A DNA stretch of 64,000 nucleotides. It comes from Brachynemurus nebulosus. Taxonomy: Eukaryota; Arthropoda; Insecta; Neuroptera; Myrmeleontidae. Numbering within the stretch: the first letter of the stretch is position 1; each line of letters starts with the position of its first letter. Shown here piece by piece: positions 1-61,330 of this stretch. The position numbers and the translations under genes were made by a program. The stretch spans positions 47,572,954 through 47,636,953 of the forward strand of contig JAPWDM010000005.1 of assembly GCA_035578155.1 (NCBI GenBank), in the 5' to 3' direction. The notes below the pieces were generated by a model, which had not been told where the DNA came from, ran no database searches, and saw nothing but the letters and a program-made list of their open reading frames with translations.

Positions 1-2
1 AT

Positions 3-1720
3 CAAGGTCCCAGGAATATTCGGATGTTCAAAAAACATAATATGACTCCGGGGAAACCATTTTTTAAAGTTCCTGGAAATGATCATAAAATCTACCTTAT
101 ATATGATCCGCCACATTTGTTGAAATCAATCCGCAATAATTTATTTAAAAAGCACTTTAAATATGATGGTGGTTATGCACGTTGGTCAGTCATTGAAAAA
201 ATTTTTACTCTTAGCAAAGAACGGCCCTTGCATCTAATTCCTAAAATAACTGAAAAACATCTGTTCAACATTTCCAATGGAGATAAAATGTCAGTGTCGT
301 TAGCTGCTTAAGTTTTTTCGAAATCGATGTATATAGCTCACTTAGTATATACTACTATAGATGGAAATCAATTTCCAAAGAATGATAAAACTGGGCAGTT
401 GATTTGCGACTTGGACAGGCTTTTTGATTCTTTAAATTCAAGGCTTGAAAGACCAACGCCGGAGAACTTGGGAAAGTTGAATTATGCTATTTCAAAAAAT
501 TCAGTGCACCAAGAATTTTTGAAAAGTATGATCGATAAATTGGATAGCAGTTCATTTATTCAAAACAAAGAAAGTGATAGAGCAAGACCGCCGTGCCTAA
601 ATGGATTTAAAATAACAATAAATAGTGTACTGCAGCTGGCAGAAGAATTGCGTGTAAAGTACGAAATCCCAATTCTTAAAACTCATCAATTAAATCAAGA
701 TCCATTAGAAAATTTATTTGCAACCATTCGACAGCAGCACGGTTGCTCTGTTAACCCGTCATCGAAACAATTTGAAGCAGGATTAAGACATATTTTTATA
801 ACTCAGCTATCTAAATTATCAAATGCAACAAATTGTCAGGAAGACGAAAATAAAATATTCGCGAAATTAAGTAAAATTGAGGCTATGACCACAATAATTC
901 CTGAAAAAGTAGGTATTAAAGAATCTTTAGCAAATCAATTGAGTACATCAAGTATAATGACTAATTTCGAAAAGTATACGAAAAATGCAGCATTTACTGA
1001 ATCAAATGCGGTTTATTATATTAGTGGTTATTTAGCAAAAAAGTTTTTAAAATGACACAGCAGTTGCAAGACATGTCATGACTATCTGATTTTATCCAAT
1101 GAAAACACATCTTTCGAAGATTATAAATTATTTACTTTGCTGAAAGATTGTGCTGATACTAATGGCCTTAAATATTCTTCAAAAATATTATTTGAGTCGG
1201 TATTAAAATGGGAAAAAACATATGGCGACGCAAAGATTACAGGAGCGCTCCTGGTTTTTTAAATTAGAAGCTGTATCAAGTAAAAATTTCTGTATACGTT
1301 TAATTGTCGATAAAAAAATGTACTATACAAATTATGAGCGGATTACTAGATTTTATATCCCCCATTAATCGCATGCGTATATTTTTACTTGATGCTAGTT
1401 CCAATTTTACCACCAGAGGCGCGAGTGCGAATCTTTGCGTCGCCAATCAGGTACTTATAAAAAAAATCTTTCATTTAAAAAAAATATCCTGCTATCTAAA
1501 TCCCATTTTACTGGAGTGCACTCCAAACTTCAAATTATGCAATTTAAAAGCAACAACTGCATTTATCGATTCGTTTATAAAAATTCGCTGTTTTTGGGAA
1601 GCACGATTTAGACGACGTGATGCAAAGTCTGCTGATTATAAAACAAAACAAAAAGTTAAAAATACGAAAATGAAAAAATTCGCTAGTAAGATCTCTACTG
1701 ACCAAAATCTTAAAAAGTGA
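3..1720 (+). pseudogene. P-element/THAP9-like DNA transposase, 3' portion, broken
   Basis: One reading frame runs from base 3 to about 1222 with only two interruptions, TAA at 309-311 and TGA at 1053-1055; both sides stay in the same frame. Recognisable P-transposase/THAP9 features are YDPPHLLKSIRNN (about 105-145) and NQDPLENLFATIRQQHG (about 694-744), the conserved block near the C-terminal catalytic region. A Cys-His stretch CKTCHDYL follows the second stop. A MITE at 1223-1445 interrupts the gene. A basic C-terminal-looking stretch (FIDSFIKIRCFWEARFRRRD) continues in a different frame to the stop at 1718-1720. The N-terminal THAP domain would lie left of the window. P-family enzymes cut and paste DNA using GTP as cofactor; this copy cannot make a full protein. 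The family call is confident. Whether the part after the MITE is the true C-terminus is less sure. Confidence 0.85.
1223..1445. mobile_element. 223-bp MITE inserted in the P-like transposase
   Basis: Perfect 16-bp terminal inverted repeats, TGGCGACGCAAAGATT at 1223-1238 and its reverse complement at 1430-1445, bound a non-coding element. Imperfect GC-rich inverted sequence continues inwards. Transposase-like reading frame lies on both sides, so the MITE arrived after the P-like element. I could not define a target-site duplication. A second, 3'-truncated copy is at 22201-22411. Confidence 0.8.
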
Positions 1721-2401
1721 CAATGAAACCAAAAATAACTTTAGCAATATTAGAATAATATTTATGTTATTGATAAGCTTCAAATTATTTTCTAGTATAA
1801 CTAATTTTATAAAAATATTCGAGTATCTAAAGTGCCATTTGAACTATTTTCGATGTATAGTTTACTAGATAATTATGAGAGATTATTATTATGTTATTAT
1901 TATTATTTTTTTTGAATAACTTTCCAAAAATTATTCTTATTATACTTATTTAGTACTGTTTCTAATTTATTTAATAGATATACTGTGTATTATTGTTAAT
2001 TTTTATGATATCTATTGTTACAGCAATAAATTTAAAAAATAATTTTTTTTTTTGTTACTAAATTAGAAGTTTATTTTGTAAAAATTTACATTTTAAAAAA
2101 CATTGATTTAATATAAGACTATGTTGTAATTTACTGATATATTTATGCGTCAATATACATTATTTTTTCCCATTTGTTTGATTTCAGAGATACAATAAAT
2201 AAACATTATCTAAATTAATGATGCTTTCTATTTTTTAACCACCTTCCGTTTCATTTGAATATTTTTTATTTAAATTGAATTTTGGCGCCGGTTTCGGATT
2301 TTCGTTAAAGCCTTACTCAGTAGAGGCGCTGAAACTCGTATACTACGATTTTACATTAGTTCTTATGGACAGTTTCCCCTCTCCCCATACTCTTTGGTCA
2401 C
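1721..2401. other. AT-rich stretch, no gene seen
   Basis: Very AT-rich sequence downstream of the P-like pseudogene. No splice-bounded open frame or inverted repeat was recognised. The 3' end of the P-like element probably lies here, but its terminal repeat was not identified. Confidence 0.5.
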
Positions 2402-2429
2402 TCATTGTCCGTCGTCGAGTTCGCACTGC

Positions 2430-2640
2430 ATTGTATTAACGATATTAACAATATACCCATTGTTAGTTAAACACGTTGAACAGCTCTCTCTGGTAATACG
2501 TGTGTTGTGGTAGTATGCGTGGATACACATACTACTACAAAAAACCAAACTAATACACTGCAAACAGTGTGTATGTACACAAACAGAGTACGTCACAAAC
2601 TCATTACAAGTGGAACAGAGGCAAAGCCAATCTAGTTTGT
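2430..2640 (+). repeat. Dispersed repeat, copy 1 (other copy at 52490-52620)
   Basis: Contains a small hairpin (GTAGTATGCGTGGATACA followed by TACTACTAC) and the shared blocks GCAAACAGTGTGTA and ACAAGTGGAACAG. These recur in reverse orientation at 52490-52620. Cys-rich translations of this segment are not convincing proteins. Class unknown. Confidence 0.5.
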
Positions 2641-2930
2641 CCCCTTGCATTTACCACTTGAAAAGTTTTTACCACATTAACGGTCATGAGCCGTTATGAT
2701 GAAACTCAATTGATACATATATCATTGTGGTACCTATCGTACCTATGGTGACTACGTAAAGAGCGAGCTATATTTGTTTATCTAGATACCTTATTGATGT
2801 ACATTTTATACCTTTTATACGGGATAATTGTTGACGCGGTACAGCGTTGTGTCGCAGTTAATAAGGCTTTTCTTACGCCGTTCATCCCGTTCATCATCGT
2901 AAATGTGTTAATATTACCTTAGAGTAAAGA

Positions 2931-3381
2931 CGGTTCTACACGATGCTATGAACACCTTCCAACATTGGACGTTCGATGGTTCATCGCATCGTGTGGCCGT
3001 TGTTCGAACCTACGAGTGTCCAATGTCGAGCGTTAAACATTCGCATTTGGCCATGTCCCGCTCGATGTCGGTATTCTTGCACCGAGTCAAAGGGATGCTT
3101 CGAACGTTTGAAGGTCAATGTTGGTTGCGTTGGTTGGTTCGAATCAGCAGTTGCACGACTCGTTCATGTGAAGAGAGACAACATCAGTGTATAACATTAG
3201 AGATAACATCAGACAGATAACAGCTTCGTCCACTGAGTACCAACACATCATCATTCGTATTGGATCAAACATTCGATTCACCGTGTAGCAGATACATTCG
3301 TCGCACCAACTATCAAACTTAATTGCCTCAAACGTGGGATCGAACGTTGGAAGGAACGTTCGTAGCATCGTGTAGAACCCG
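2931..3381. mobile_element. MITE with GGTTCTACACGATGCTA termini
   Basis: The 5' end (CGGTTCTACACGATGCTA) and 3' end (TAGCATCGTGTAGAACCC) are inverted repeats. The inner sequence carries repeated CGTTCGA/GAACGTT motifs. The 3' end is followed by TTAA, and the neighbouring copy is preceded by TTAA, so a piggyBac-type TTAA target is possible but unproven, because the 5' flank reads TAAA. Confidence 0.6.
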
Positions 3382-3394
3382 CTTAATAATATAT

Positions 3395-3575
3395 TCTTAA
3401 GCCGGTTCTACACGATGCTACCAACGTTCCTTCCAACGTTCGATCGAACGTTTGAGGCAATTAAGTTCGATAGTTGGTGCGACGAATGTATCTCTAATGT
3501 TATACACTGATGTTGTCTCTCTTGTATAATGTGTTGGTACAAACGTTTATTCAGTGGACGAGGATGTCATATTTA
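3395..3575. mobile_element. Rearranged second copy of the GGTTCTACACGATG MITE
   Basis: Begins TTAAGCCGGTTCTACACG and is inverted relative to the 3' end of the 2931-3381 copy, so 3290-3490 forms a hairpin of about 85-bp arms around a 14-bp spacer (TTAATAATATATTC). Its distal part is internally deleted compared with the first copy and fades near 3575. Confidence 0.6.
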
Positions 3576-3606
3576 CATCTGCAAATGCATTTTTAGTGCT
3601 TAAAAA

Positions 3607-3768
3607 CAGTGGCGCAGCGAGAGGGGTGCAAGGGGGTCTATCATGCATCGGGCGCAACTCGCAGAGGGGCGCCAAAGTGCCAAATATTAACTATACGTGT
3701 TTCTGGTAGAAATGGGGGGCGCCAACAGTGTCGCACCCCGGGCATCAGCTATGTTCACTACGCCACTG
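3607..3768. mobile_element. 162-bp hAT-type MITE with perfect 8-bp TSD
   Basis: Starts CAGTGGCGCAGCGAG and ends CACTACGCCACTG, imperfect inverted repeats. It is flanked on both sides by CTTAAAAA (3599-3606 and 3769-3776). An 8-bp target duplication with CAG...CTG ends is the hAT signature. The interior is GC-rich relative to the surroundings and has no coding capacity. Confidence 0.9.
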
Positions 3769-3776
3769 CTTAAAAA

Positions 3777-4887
3777 ATCGCTAAGTGCCGCCCAGATACA
3801 TATAACTAAAATTTTTGTTTTGTTTGAAACATTTTTTAGGTTCTGTTTAAATAAATACAAAAACAAATTTTAAATAATTTTTTTATTAATTTTTTGGTTC
3901 CAAATATCTTACTACATATTTTTATTTTAGCCGAGGCCACTGGATTATATAGTTTTATTGTTTCGAAGCTGCCAAGGCTTACATTATAGAATAAATTTAA
4001 CAATTTTTAATTAATTATAAAGCAATAATAATACACATCGATTGATAAAGGCAAAAATTAATCACAAAATGGGTTATGCAAAAATATATAGTTAATATTT
4101 TCCCGAAACATTTTACAATAATTACAACAAAAGGCTTTTTTTTTTAGAAAGGCAGTAAGTTAATAGCTGAAAAAACTTTTTAAATAAATACAAAATTTTA
4201 TTAAGCAAAAATTAAGAAGCTTACATAAATATTATTTTAAAATCAGTCTTAAAATTTAGAAAACAAAAATAATACTTAACAAAGAGGGATTATACGGTTT
4301 TTTATGAACATGGTGGCCTGTCTCTTAAGAGTTTTTTTCATCCAAGATTAAAATTAAAAGCATTTATAGTGAAATTATCATGTATACAATGTGAATCCAT
4401 TTTTTTTTCAATTTTTCTTATTTTAATATGAAGAAACTACATTTTTATAATAATAATTACTACAAATTTTTAACATCATAATAGAAATTTGATTATTAGA
4501 AATAAAGTATTATTTTTTCTTACTCTTTCCTATTTTTATTTTCTTTGTAGTACAAATCGAATCAACTCATCACAGAAGCTAGCTTGTGCCTAATTATTAA
4601 AAAACCATTCAAGCATGCGCCTTATCATTACCATTCTCACTATAATTCACTCAAACATAAAATCATTCTTCTATTTAATTTGTTCCCCACGTGTTTGACC
4701 AACTTTCTGAAACTCAAAACTTAATTTCAGTATCACACTTATTATCACGCCCTTTTCACTACGCGATTTTTATTTAAAAGTCTTTGAACAAAACTTCATT
4801 GAAGTTGTTTAATAAAATGTTTGAAAACTTTTCTAACCTAACCTAAAAGAGAATAAGGCGCTTTAGCGGTTATAATACGTTTCATTA
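3777..4887. other. AT-rich intergenic DNA, no gene seen
   Basis: Low-complexity AT-rich DNA between two hAT relics. No long open frame, splice-bounded exon or terminal repeats were recognised. Confidence 0.5.
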
Positions 4888-4895
4888 GTATGAAC

Positions 4896-5448
4896 TAGAG
4901 ATGCCGTTTTTTTCTTTTAATAAAAAAAAAATGGATTTTTAGATCGTTTCTTTATTATCAACAAAAAATTCATTTCAAGAAATTGATTCAAATTTACTGT
5001 TGCAAAAATGGTAATAACTTTAAAAAAGTTAAGTGTAGAAGGAAGAAAACTTCTGAAACCTTAAGTGACAGAGTGCCACGCCTTGGCTTCGTGGATGTCA
5101 GAAGCGTCATGCAATATTTATATACTAACATACGTAACACAGGCAATGTGTCTTCATGGTTGTCGAATGTCTCTACTAGGCTATTTATTTTGTCTACTGG
5201 TATATAACTACCGTCATTTTCTCTAGAATTTTTCTGTGACACACGAAAAAAATTTGAAAATTTATATTTTATATAAAAATAATTTGATTGCATAAACATT
5301 ATTTAAATTTTGCTAAATGTGGAAATGTATTTTTTGTTTACATACATCCATTGTACTTTTTATATATTATAAAATAACAAACGTTTAAGTCGTATAATTA
5401 TAATCGCATTGTTGCTTCCGATTAATCGATTTAAAAACGACATCCCTA
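4896..5448. mobile_element. 553-bp non-autonomous hAT element (TAGAGATG ends)
   Basis: Ends TAGAGATGCCGTTTTT and AAAAACGACATCCCTA are inverted repeats. The element is flanked by a perfect 8-bp direct repeat GTATGAAC (4888-4895 and 5449-5456). Overlapping open frames of 74 and 101 codons on opposite strands lie inside; neither has recognisable transposase motifs, so I do not call them genes. Related by termini to the 9175-9880 element. Confidence 0.9.
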
Positions 5449-5456
5449 GTATGAAC

Positions 5457-6578
5457 GGGTTTTTGACGACTTAACGATCACGAATGGTAAAGTAATATAA
5501 AAAAAAATTCAAAATGTTTTCTATACCACTTTATCAAAACAAATGGCAGTTAATGTAAATTGGCAGCTAGAAATCTCTAGTAAGTATCTAATCTCAAAAA
5601 AAATTGATATTAAAAAATACTAAAATTAAGTTTTAAGTGTACAAATACTAAGAGATAAAGGCAATTTTTATAAAAATTTGTAAATTGTTTTAATTGGTGA
5701 CTTTTGAGCAAAAAGCACTGATATTTTTTAATGACAATTTATTTTATTTTTGCTAGATATGTCATTTTGTGGCAATGTTTGATTTTTCTTTTTCAACCTT
5801 CCGTTATACTCTGCGAGGCACACACTGATCTAAACTGAAAATAAAACCAATAAAAATCATATGAAAGGCAGCACAGCGGCGATTTTTTTGTTTTTCTTTA
5901 GATTATCTTTTATTTTTTTAATATAAATTCGAAAACATGAAAAAACATCTAATCTTTTTTAAATATTTTTAATAGATTAATTATTATTACTATTTTATTT
6001 TATTTATTATATCAATACTGGAAAAATCACTACACATTATCTTAATTTTATGTTTTGAGAGGGAACATCGATTGATAGAGTTGCTGATAAGAAATCACCG
6101 TGATTATCCCTGCTGTAGAATTAATAGAAAATTTAATGTGTTAAAATAGCAGCAGCATTTCCAGCATGTAAAAACCGAAAAAGGCAAGGAATGCCTTTTC
6201 CCAAGAGTTTTTTTTTATTAGTACGATATAGCTTCCTGTTGATTTTGCTGGTGATTGAAACGTTTTAAATATATTTTACTTAATCATAAACAATGGAATA
6301 ATAATTCAAAGCACACTACTTCTGATTTAGATCTGAACCGGTTATTAGTAGAAAGTGTGGAGAGAATAAGGGAGGAAAGAGGGGGGCTTATAAATCTAGC
6401 TAGAGACTAACCTAGACTAGAGAATATTTGTTAGTTTAATTACGTAACGGAGAATAAAAGAGGATAGAGGGGGAACATTTAAAAACAGTACGCTGCAAAT
6501 GTTATACATTAGTTATAATTTGTTTTTTGTTTTTTTTATGAAGCAGTCATCTCGGTAGAATTTGGAAAGAGCATCCGT
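5457..6578 (-). other. Stathmin 3' UTR and downstream flank
   Basis: On the minus strand this follows the stathmin stop codon. Candidate AATAAA poly(A) signals read on the minus strand lie at 6214-6219 and near 5990-6005. Which one is used cannot be told from sequence. No other feature was recognised. Confidence 0.5.
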
Positions 6579-55127
<48,549 letters not shown>

Positions 55128-55289
55128 CACAGAATCTCTAACTAATGTAATCAACATTTTGATTTATTTTCAAAAATAACTATCTCTTTTATTTTGAAAA
55201 TCAAAACTCAAATTTTGACAAAAAATAAAAATTCACGTTTCGCGGATGATTATTTATCTGTTCCGGTTTTTCGGCCGTTTCATACAAAA

Positions 55290-55480
55290 CTTCCGCGCTA
55301 ACGTAGCCAAATGAACGAGTGAGAGACGCGTTGCGCTGCTGTTACCGACAACGTCAAGACGTCGGCGGTGGTGGCGGTGGCGTCACGGCGCTGCTTGCTT
55401 ATCACCGTACACCACCACCCTCTCTATGCCCGCGCATCAATCGATGATACGCGGTCAATACGCGGACGGCGAATAGAAAT
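55290..55480 (-). promoter_or_regulatory. CpG-rich promoter region of long stathmin
   Basis: The densest CG-dinucleotide stretch of the window, with GGCGGTGGTGGCGGTGGCGT and CGCGGTCAATACGCGGACGG, lies 160-350 bp upstream of the exon 1 ATG. No clear TATA box. It fits a broad promoter and 5' UTR on the minus strand. Confidence 0.5.
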
Positions 55481-55499
55481 GTAATTTTATTTTTCAAAC

Positions 55500-58200
55500 C
55501 AGTTGGGTTGGTTTATGATAAAGTGAGACAGATTTATGGGATTATATGGCGATAATATTTGGTGTTTACTTTCTATGTGGTGGACGTGTATGAGATTTTG
55601 TTGCTGGTCGTTATGATTGAATTTTTCTCGACTTATTTTTTCTTCATTTATTTGCTATAAAAGTTCACATCGGTATATTAACGTTATACTGATGTATTTT
55701 CTTCGAAAAAGGATGAAAAAGTTACTCGAAGTTTTTCTTTTTGGATTATCTTTTCTGGATGATGAAATTAGTTTTTCCTTTTTCTCGTGCACAAAGAAAA
55801 AAAGTTTATTTTCTTTTTTCACATTTTTCTTGCAAACAAGTTATGAAACTTGACATATTAACTTGATTAAAAGTTTTAAAAACAGGTGTACCTTCTTATA
55901 GTACAAACATTATACATGTCTGAGAATCATTGTCTGCGTTTTTTTTGACAGTTTTCGTGAATTGCAGCATAAATTATACGGACAAATAATACAAAAAAAG
56001 CAATAATCTGAAATGATTTAAGACAACTAGTAAAGATAGTCAAAAATCCGGTCATTTGGAGAGTTCCTTTTAAAGGTGGATCCAGCTCACATTTATGACT
56101 TTATAAGGCTTCTTTGGGCTCTTTTCATAAGGCTACCAACTATAAGAATCATCGGTACATTTGCAGTTAAACTTAATAATTGAAGAACCACGATAAAATT
56201 TGAATTTACTTTCGTTCAAATCGGGAAGGGGACCTGACCATCCAACTGTATCCACGCTTAATTCCGTAACATGATTTTCACACCCTCTGCTCACTACGCT
56301 ACTTTAAAACGGGACAAAATCAAGTTGATTGTAAAAGAAAAGAATTTCAAAATATCTGTAAGACAAAGGATAGTCATTATGTTATCCTTCTTAACTTTAA
56401 GTAAGTTTGTATATACAGAATTTTCAATAAAGTAATTTTGGAGATGCGAAGGTAAGTCCTTTCGAACATCCCCCATAATAGCGAAAAAAATTCTCAAAAT
56501 AATATAACTATATCCCTAAATTACTTCTACTAAATTCAACAACTGCAATTAATTTTTTTTTTGAATAATAATTAACATTGTTATTCGGAACAAAATTAAT
56601 CATTTGATAAAATCGAATTAGCTCTCGATATATGCAAACGACAATACATAATGCCCTTACGCAGAATGTTTTTTTCTTTCTGCAATGGTTGTTGCTAAAA
56701 TGAAAAACTTTCTGCGGATTCGTACGTGAGTGGATTATTTTGGACTATTTTTCGATAACAGGACATAGATCAAATTTTTGTTTATGCCCCACAAATAACG
56801 TTTATTCTATACGACACATTTTTGCAGCCCTGATTTTCGTTCTGTGACTCAATTTCGTTCGTTCATCGTCGATTGATGTTCTGCTTTAGGAACACCGGTG
56901 TATGTCTGACTGCCTATATTTTGCAATAGTTGCCTAATTATGAATGAACCTAGCAGGTTATTTCCACACACTTTAAAAGTAGATATCACTCTAAACATTA
57001 CTAAACTTCACTAATCTTTAACTGTGGTATTTAAAAATTCTATTAGTCCAATTCTGTAGCATTCAGTACTTAAAAGTTGAACGGAAATTTCAAGTGTCCG
57101 TTCAAATACGAACGATAAACTTGTCAATTAAAATCACAACAGCCTCGATGATCTGCATAATAAATTGATGTGAACCGTATATTATAATATGTTGATCTGA
57201 TATCAATATAAAGACCCAGTCAGTCATCACAAGCGTCACAAGCGGTCGCTGGGTCGGATCATCGTAATACGTCTAGCACGAATATCTCACGATTCATATA
57301 ATATGTAGGTACATATACACAAATACAATAAGAATAAAATTTATAAAATTGAAAAGAGACGATATGATCGCCATTTTGTCTACGGCCATATGACCGGCGT
57401 CTGTCGGCCGCCTATATTCCTGAATCATTGGTCGTAAGCAGATTATGATGATATCTATACATGATTTTCCAACAATAATTCAGGGTTCATAAAAATAAAT
57501 TAGGGGGAAAAAAGTAATTTTTTTCCGGGTATTACACAGGAAAATTAATACGACAATTTTCACAAAACAAATATCAGTTGAAATATTATTTCAAGGAAGG
57601 GGTTTCTGTTATCCCCTTTGCCCTTCAAAATTTTGGATAAAATTTATTTATTTTTTTTTTTATATCTTAAAAACGAACTCGTTTTAAAAGGACTATCTAA
57701 TGATGTACATATAATCTGTTTCAAATCCACGGGCAATGCAAAGTGGAATATATGCCAGAAATGACAGTCAACTTAAAAAATTACTGTACTAACCTGGACT
57801 GTGAGTCCCTTAAGGGTCTATCGGTACGTAAAATAGAAAATACTAATATAAAATATTCACTAAACCGGCTTTGACTACTTCTATAATCCTCTTCAGTAAT
57901 TCGAACTGTTGCAAAACTAGCCGAAACCGATCTAGCGAATATTCTATTTCAATATTTTCTCTTTTACGTTTGAGAAAGGAAAAAACTTTTTAATTATGGA
58001 CAACCGAGTTGTTTTCTTTTGACTCATTTTCGAGGTGGTCGCTAGAAGTCAATGTGTAATTTTTGTGTAATGTGTAAAAAAAATTTGAAGAATAAATTAG
58101 CTTCATTAGAATTAAAGATTTTAAAATTCAAAAATATTCAAAAACGCAAATCGTACAAAACAATCGAAATAATTCAATGATATTCAACAATAGTCTGCCC
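55500..58200. other. Upstream flank of stathmin, no gene seen
   Basis: AT-rich with no recognisable exon. A few GC-richer patches (57230-57260, 57360-57420) lack gene signals. Confidence 0.45.
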
Positions 58201-58760
58201 CAACCCTGGCTCCCTGGTTCCCGTTGCATGTGGGCCCGTTCCAATTCCCAATGGCATTCGATAACACTCATATATACACAGTGCATTGAAGCGATGGCTG
58301 GCTGACTCGCTCAGTCGTTGGGAGTAGAGAGGAACAATCAAGGATTGAAGGGTGTTAACCTTTCACAAACATACAGACACATACACAGCACAAGGGAACA
58401 CACGGAACACACTGTGTGAACAGTAGGCAGATGAAATAAAGAGGCAATAGAGTAGAATGTAACATGGTCAATGTCATACTGCACCATATATTACAAACTC
58501 CTGGTGATTCTGGTGCATATGTGTCTGTCCGTACTTATTTATTTGTATGCATCGATCAACTGATGGAATGTTCGGACTCTTCGACCTCTTCAAACGGAAC
58601 GTTCGACGAATAATAGTCGAATTTTCGAAAACAATAAATTTCAATATATATCGATTGGTAACTCTATACATTAAACAATTTGAATGTCTGTTAGCAGGGG
58701 AGGGGGGTCCCAAAGTTTGCATTAACGGGCAAAATTGTAAAGACTATAAAATACGATGAA
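58200..58760 (+). other. GC-richer patch with promoter-like words
   Basis: CTCATATATACAC at about 58268 is a TATA-like word and CTCAGTCG at about 58310 an initiator-like word. The spacing is about 40 bp rather than 30, and the nearest ATG is followed at once by a stop. Overlapping 70- and 82-codon frames at 58474-58759 show no domain. Confidence 0.2.
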
Positions 58761-58859
58761 TCAAAAATATAAACTTGAAAAAATCGGCCAAGAGTGAGTC
58801 GGTATCACCTATAAGTAGAATTTCGTATTTTGGTCTACTAACCAGTCAGTAGACCAAAT

Positions 58860-59120
58860 TAAACTTTTTAGTGTTCCGTACCAAAATTAACAAAACAAAA
58901 CACGCAATCACTTCGGTGTCTGTCCGTCCGTCATAGGCGATTTTCTCTGAAACCATTTGACGCAAAATTTGAGCACAGAGATAGAGTGTGATGACTCGAT
59001 TGTAGATGTAAAGTTAAATTTCGATTCTGGTGGTTAATTTCAGGGGATAACTTGAAAAGGGGAAAACAATTTTTCCCTCAAAACATTGAGTAAGTTATCA
59101 AATCAAAAAAAAGCTTATTA
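58860..59120 (+). repeat. Dispersed GTGTTCCGTACC repeat
   Basis: GTGTTCCGTACCAAAATTAA, then GTCTGTCCGTCCGTCATAGG and CGATTTTCTCTGAAACCAT. Same theme at 46015-46180. A palindromic TTTGGTCTACT...AGTAGACCAAATT lies just before it at 58831-58862. Non-coding. Confidence 0.55.
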
Positions 59121-61330
59121 AAACGCGAATTCAATGATATATTCAATTTTTTTTTTTTTTGGCAAAGCTCTTAAAAATTGTTGCCCCGGCCCTTATTACC
59201 AAAAGAATCGCTCAAAAAATTCAGAAAAACTTTTAGAACATTAAGAATGAGATATAGATTGAGCGAAAATTATCAGCATTGCATTTTTTTACGCAACTTT
59301 CTTGGTATATAAAAGGAAGGTTGATGACAGATTTTGCTATGATCAAGATGTTGTTATTCAATAATATTATGTTAATGTTATATTAAACCGTTTATAATAA
59401 CATTAACATTTAAAACAAGGGTATTTTAGTGATTTCTTTAGAAAAAGAGTTCTCGAAATTAATGAAATGTTCTGACATGTCGAATATAGCACTTTGTGAA
59501 ACCCTGATTTAAAAAACCTAATACAAAATAGAACATTTTTCTTCCTCGTGCTTCCACAACATTCCAATTTTCCCCTACTTACAATATCATTTTCGATATC
59601 ATTTAATTATATTCTTTATTGTTTTCGAAGAATGTATAGTGATTTAATAAAATGTCATCCACACAATTGAATCCACCAAAATCAAATTAGCGAAAAATTA
59701 ATGACAACAAACTTTTCCGGAAGTTTCATTTGACAAGGGGAAAATGAGAAATAAAATGAGAAGTTTGAAATTTATTAAAAATTAAGGGGTACAGAGCGTA
59801 GAAAACACGATCATTATCTAACGATATGACAGCCTAATTAAAATTTTCAGCTTCTACTTATAAACATTATTTACAAGAAAACAAAAGGAATATCCATTCG
59901 ATTTTTCTTTAGAATTTATAACAATTTGTTTAATGGAACATTTAAAGGAAAATGGAAAAACCAGAAAAACACAACAAAAGATGTTTTAAGATGATTGGAT
60001 TCCAATGCATAAACTGGGAATACATCGACCGTTTATGTAGAACAACCGGTTTTAGTTTACCCTTCCCCCTCAACCCCGGGTTCTAGGAAACGTTTATGTT
60101 GTCCACACTATGTTTCTTTTTCGATTATCCTCTCAAGAAAGAAATAAACATATGTTTAACACATCATTTTCACCTCTCGCCATTCTCGGATTCGCAAATA
60201 TTATCCTATATTTTCTTATCTCTCCTTGTACAAAATTTAAAGAAAAAAACAGTGTTGAAAAATCTAATTTATTTTTTTAAATAAATTTATTCACGCTATT
60301 CGTTTAATTAAATTGAACACAAAACCGCGTTTTATCGATGAAACATTAATTTGTTTTAAAAAAATTTTTCATTGATAAGAAAATTTAAAATGTCAAAGGT
60401 AACATTTGAAAAATTTTTAACGGAATATACAAACCGGGGTGATAGTTTTTTAACACGTACTGTAGAAAATATGGATTTCATTTCTAACAAGAGTAAATAG
60501 AAAATTCCCAACCATATAGTTTTTCGACTTTCCAAGATCGTTTGATAGTGGAAATGGTTAATGACGGAAGAAAAACTTGGAAACGCAAAGGCCAAGTTTA
60601 GGATAAATATGATAGTACCAATATCAGGGTGACCATTTTTTTTTCAAAACCGATTTCCTTGACTTTTGCCGGTTTTTGGAAGTGTAACCGGCCGGAAGTG
60701 TATTTGAATTAGCAATCAATGGCACCCAAAAAATTCTAAAGCAATTCAAACTTTCTATATTCCGTCATTTTGATAAAGCTTAAACTAGAATACTTTTCAA
60801 TTTTCAATGTTTTAAAAATAGTAATATTTTTAAAAATTAAAAATAATAATTAGAATTGTTTTGCATTTTTTTGACGTTAACTATGAAGATAAGAAATTTT
60901 TCCGATAAAGGATTCAATTTTTTTTTTCATTTTTAATACAAACGGAAGTGTACTCAAACCTATATATTGAGGCTATCAATAGTATTCAAACTCCTACAAA
61001 GGCTAAAATTTTTAGATTTTTTTAATCAGGATAAAACGTTTTCATACTGTAGAAAAAAGGGAGGCGAAAATGGCTGCCGAATAGGATGTATTTCAGTGTA
61101 CTACCACCATGCAATGTATATCAGAAATTTTATACATTTTTCGAAATCGGATTTATCGAGCATCTATATAGATACATTTATAATACAATAAGGGAAAACT
61201 TTTGTAAAAAGCACACAACCAAGATAACTTAACGGATTTCAGCAAATAAAGTGTCTACTACTAAACAGTGATCCCGAGAATCGCATAACGGAGCCAGAGT
61301 TTTGAAATTCAATTTTGTTCCTACGATACG
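59121..61330. other. Intergenic DNA, no gene seen
   Basis: AT-rich. No splice-bounded or domain-bearing frame recognised. Confidence 0.45.

Noticed and set aside
2402..2650. Cys-rich 82-codon minus-strand frame resembling a small secreted or zinc-finger protein
   Set aside because: The segment is a dispersed repeat with another copy at 52.5 kb that does not keep the frame; Cys pattern arises from repeated TGT/ACA words.
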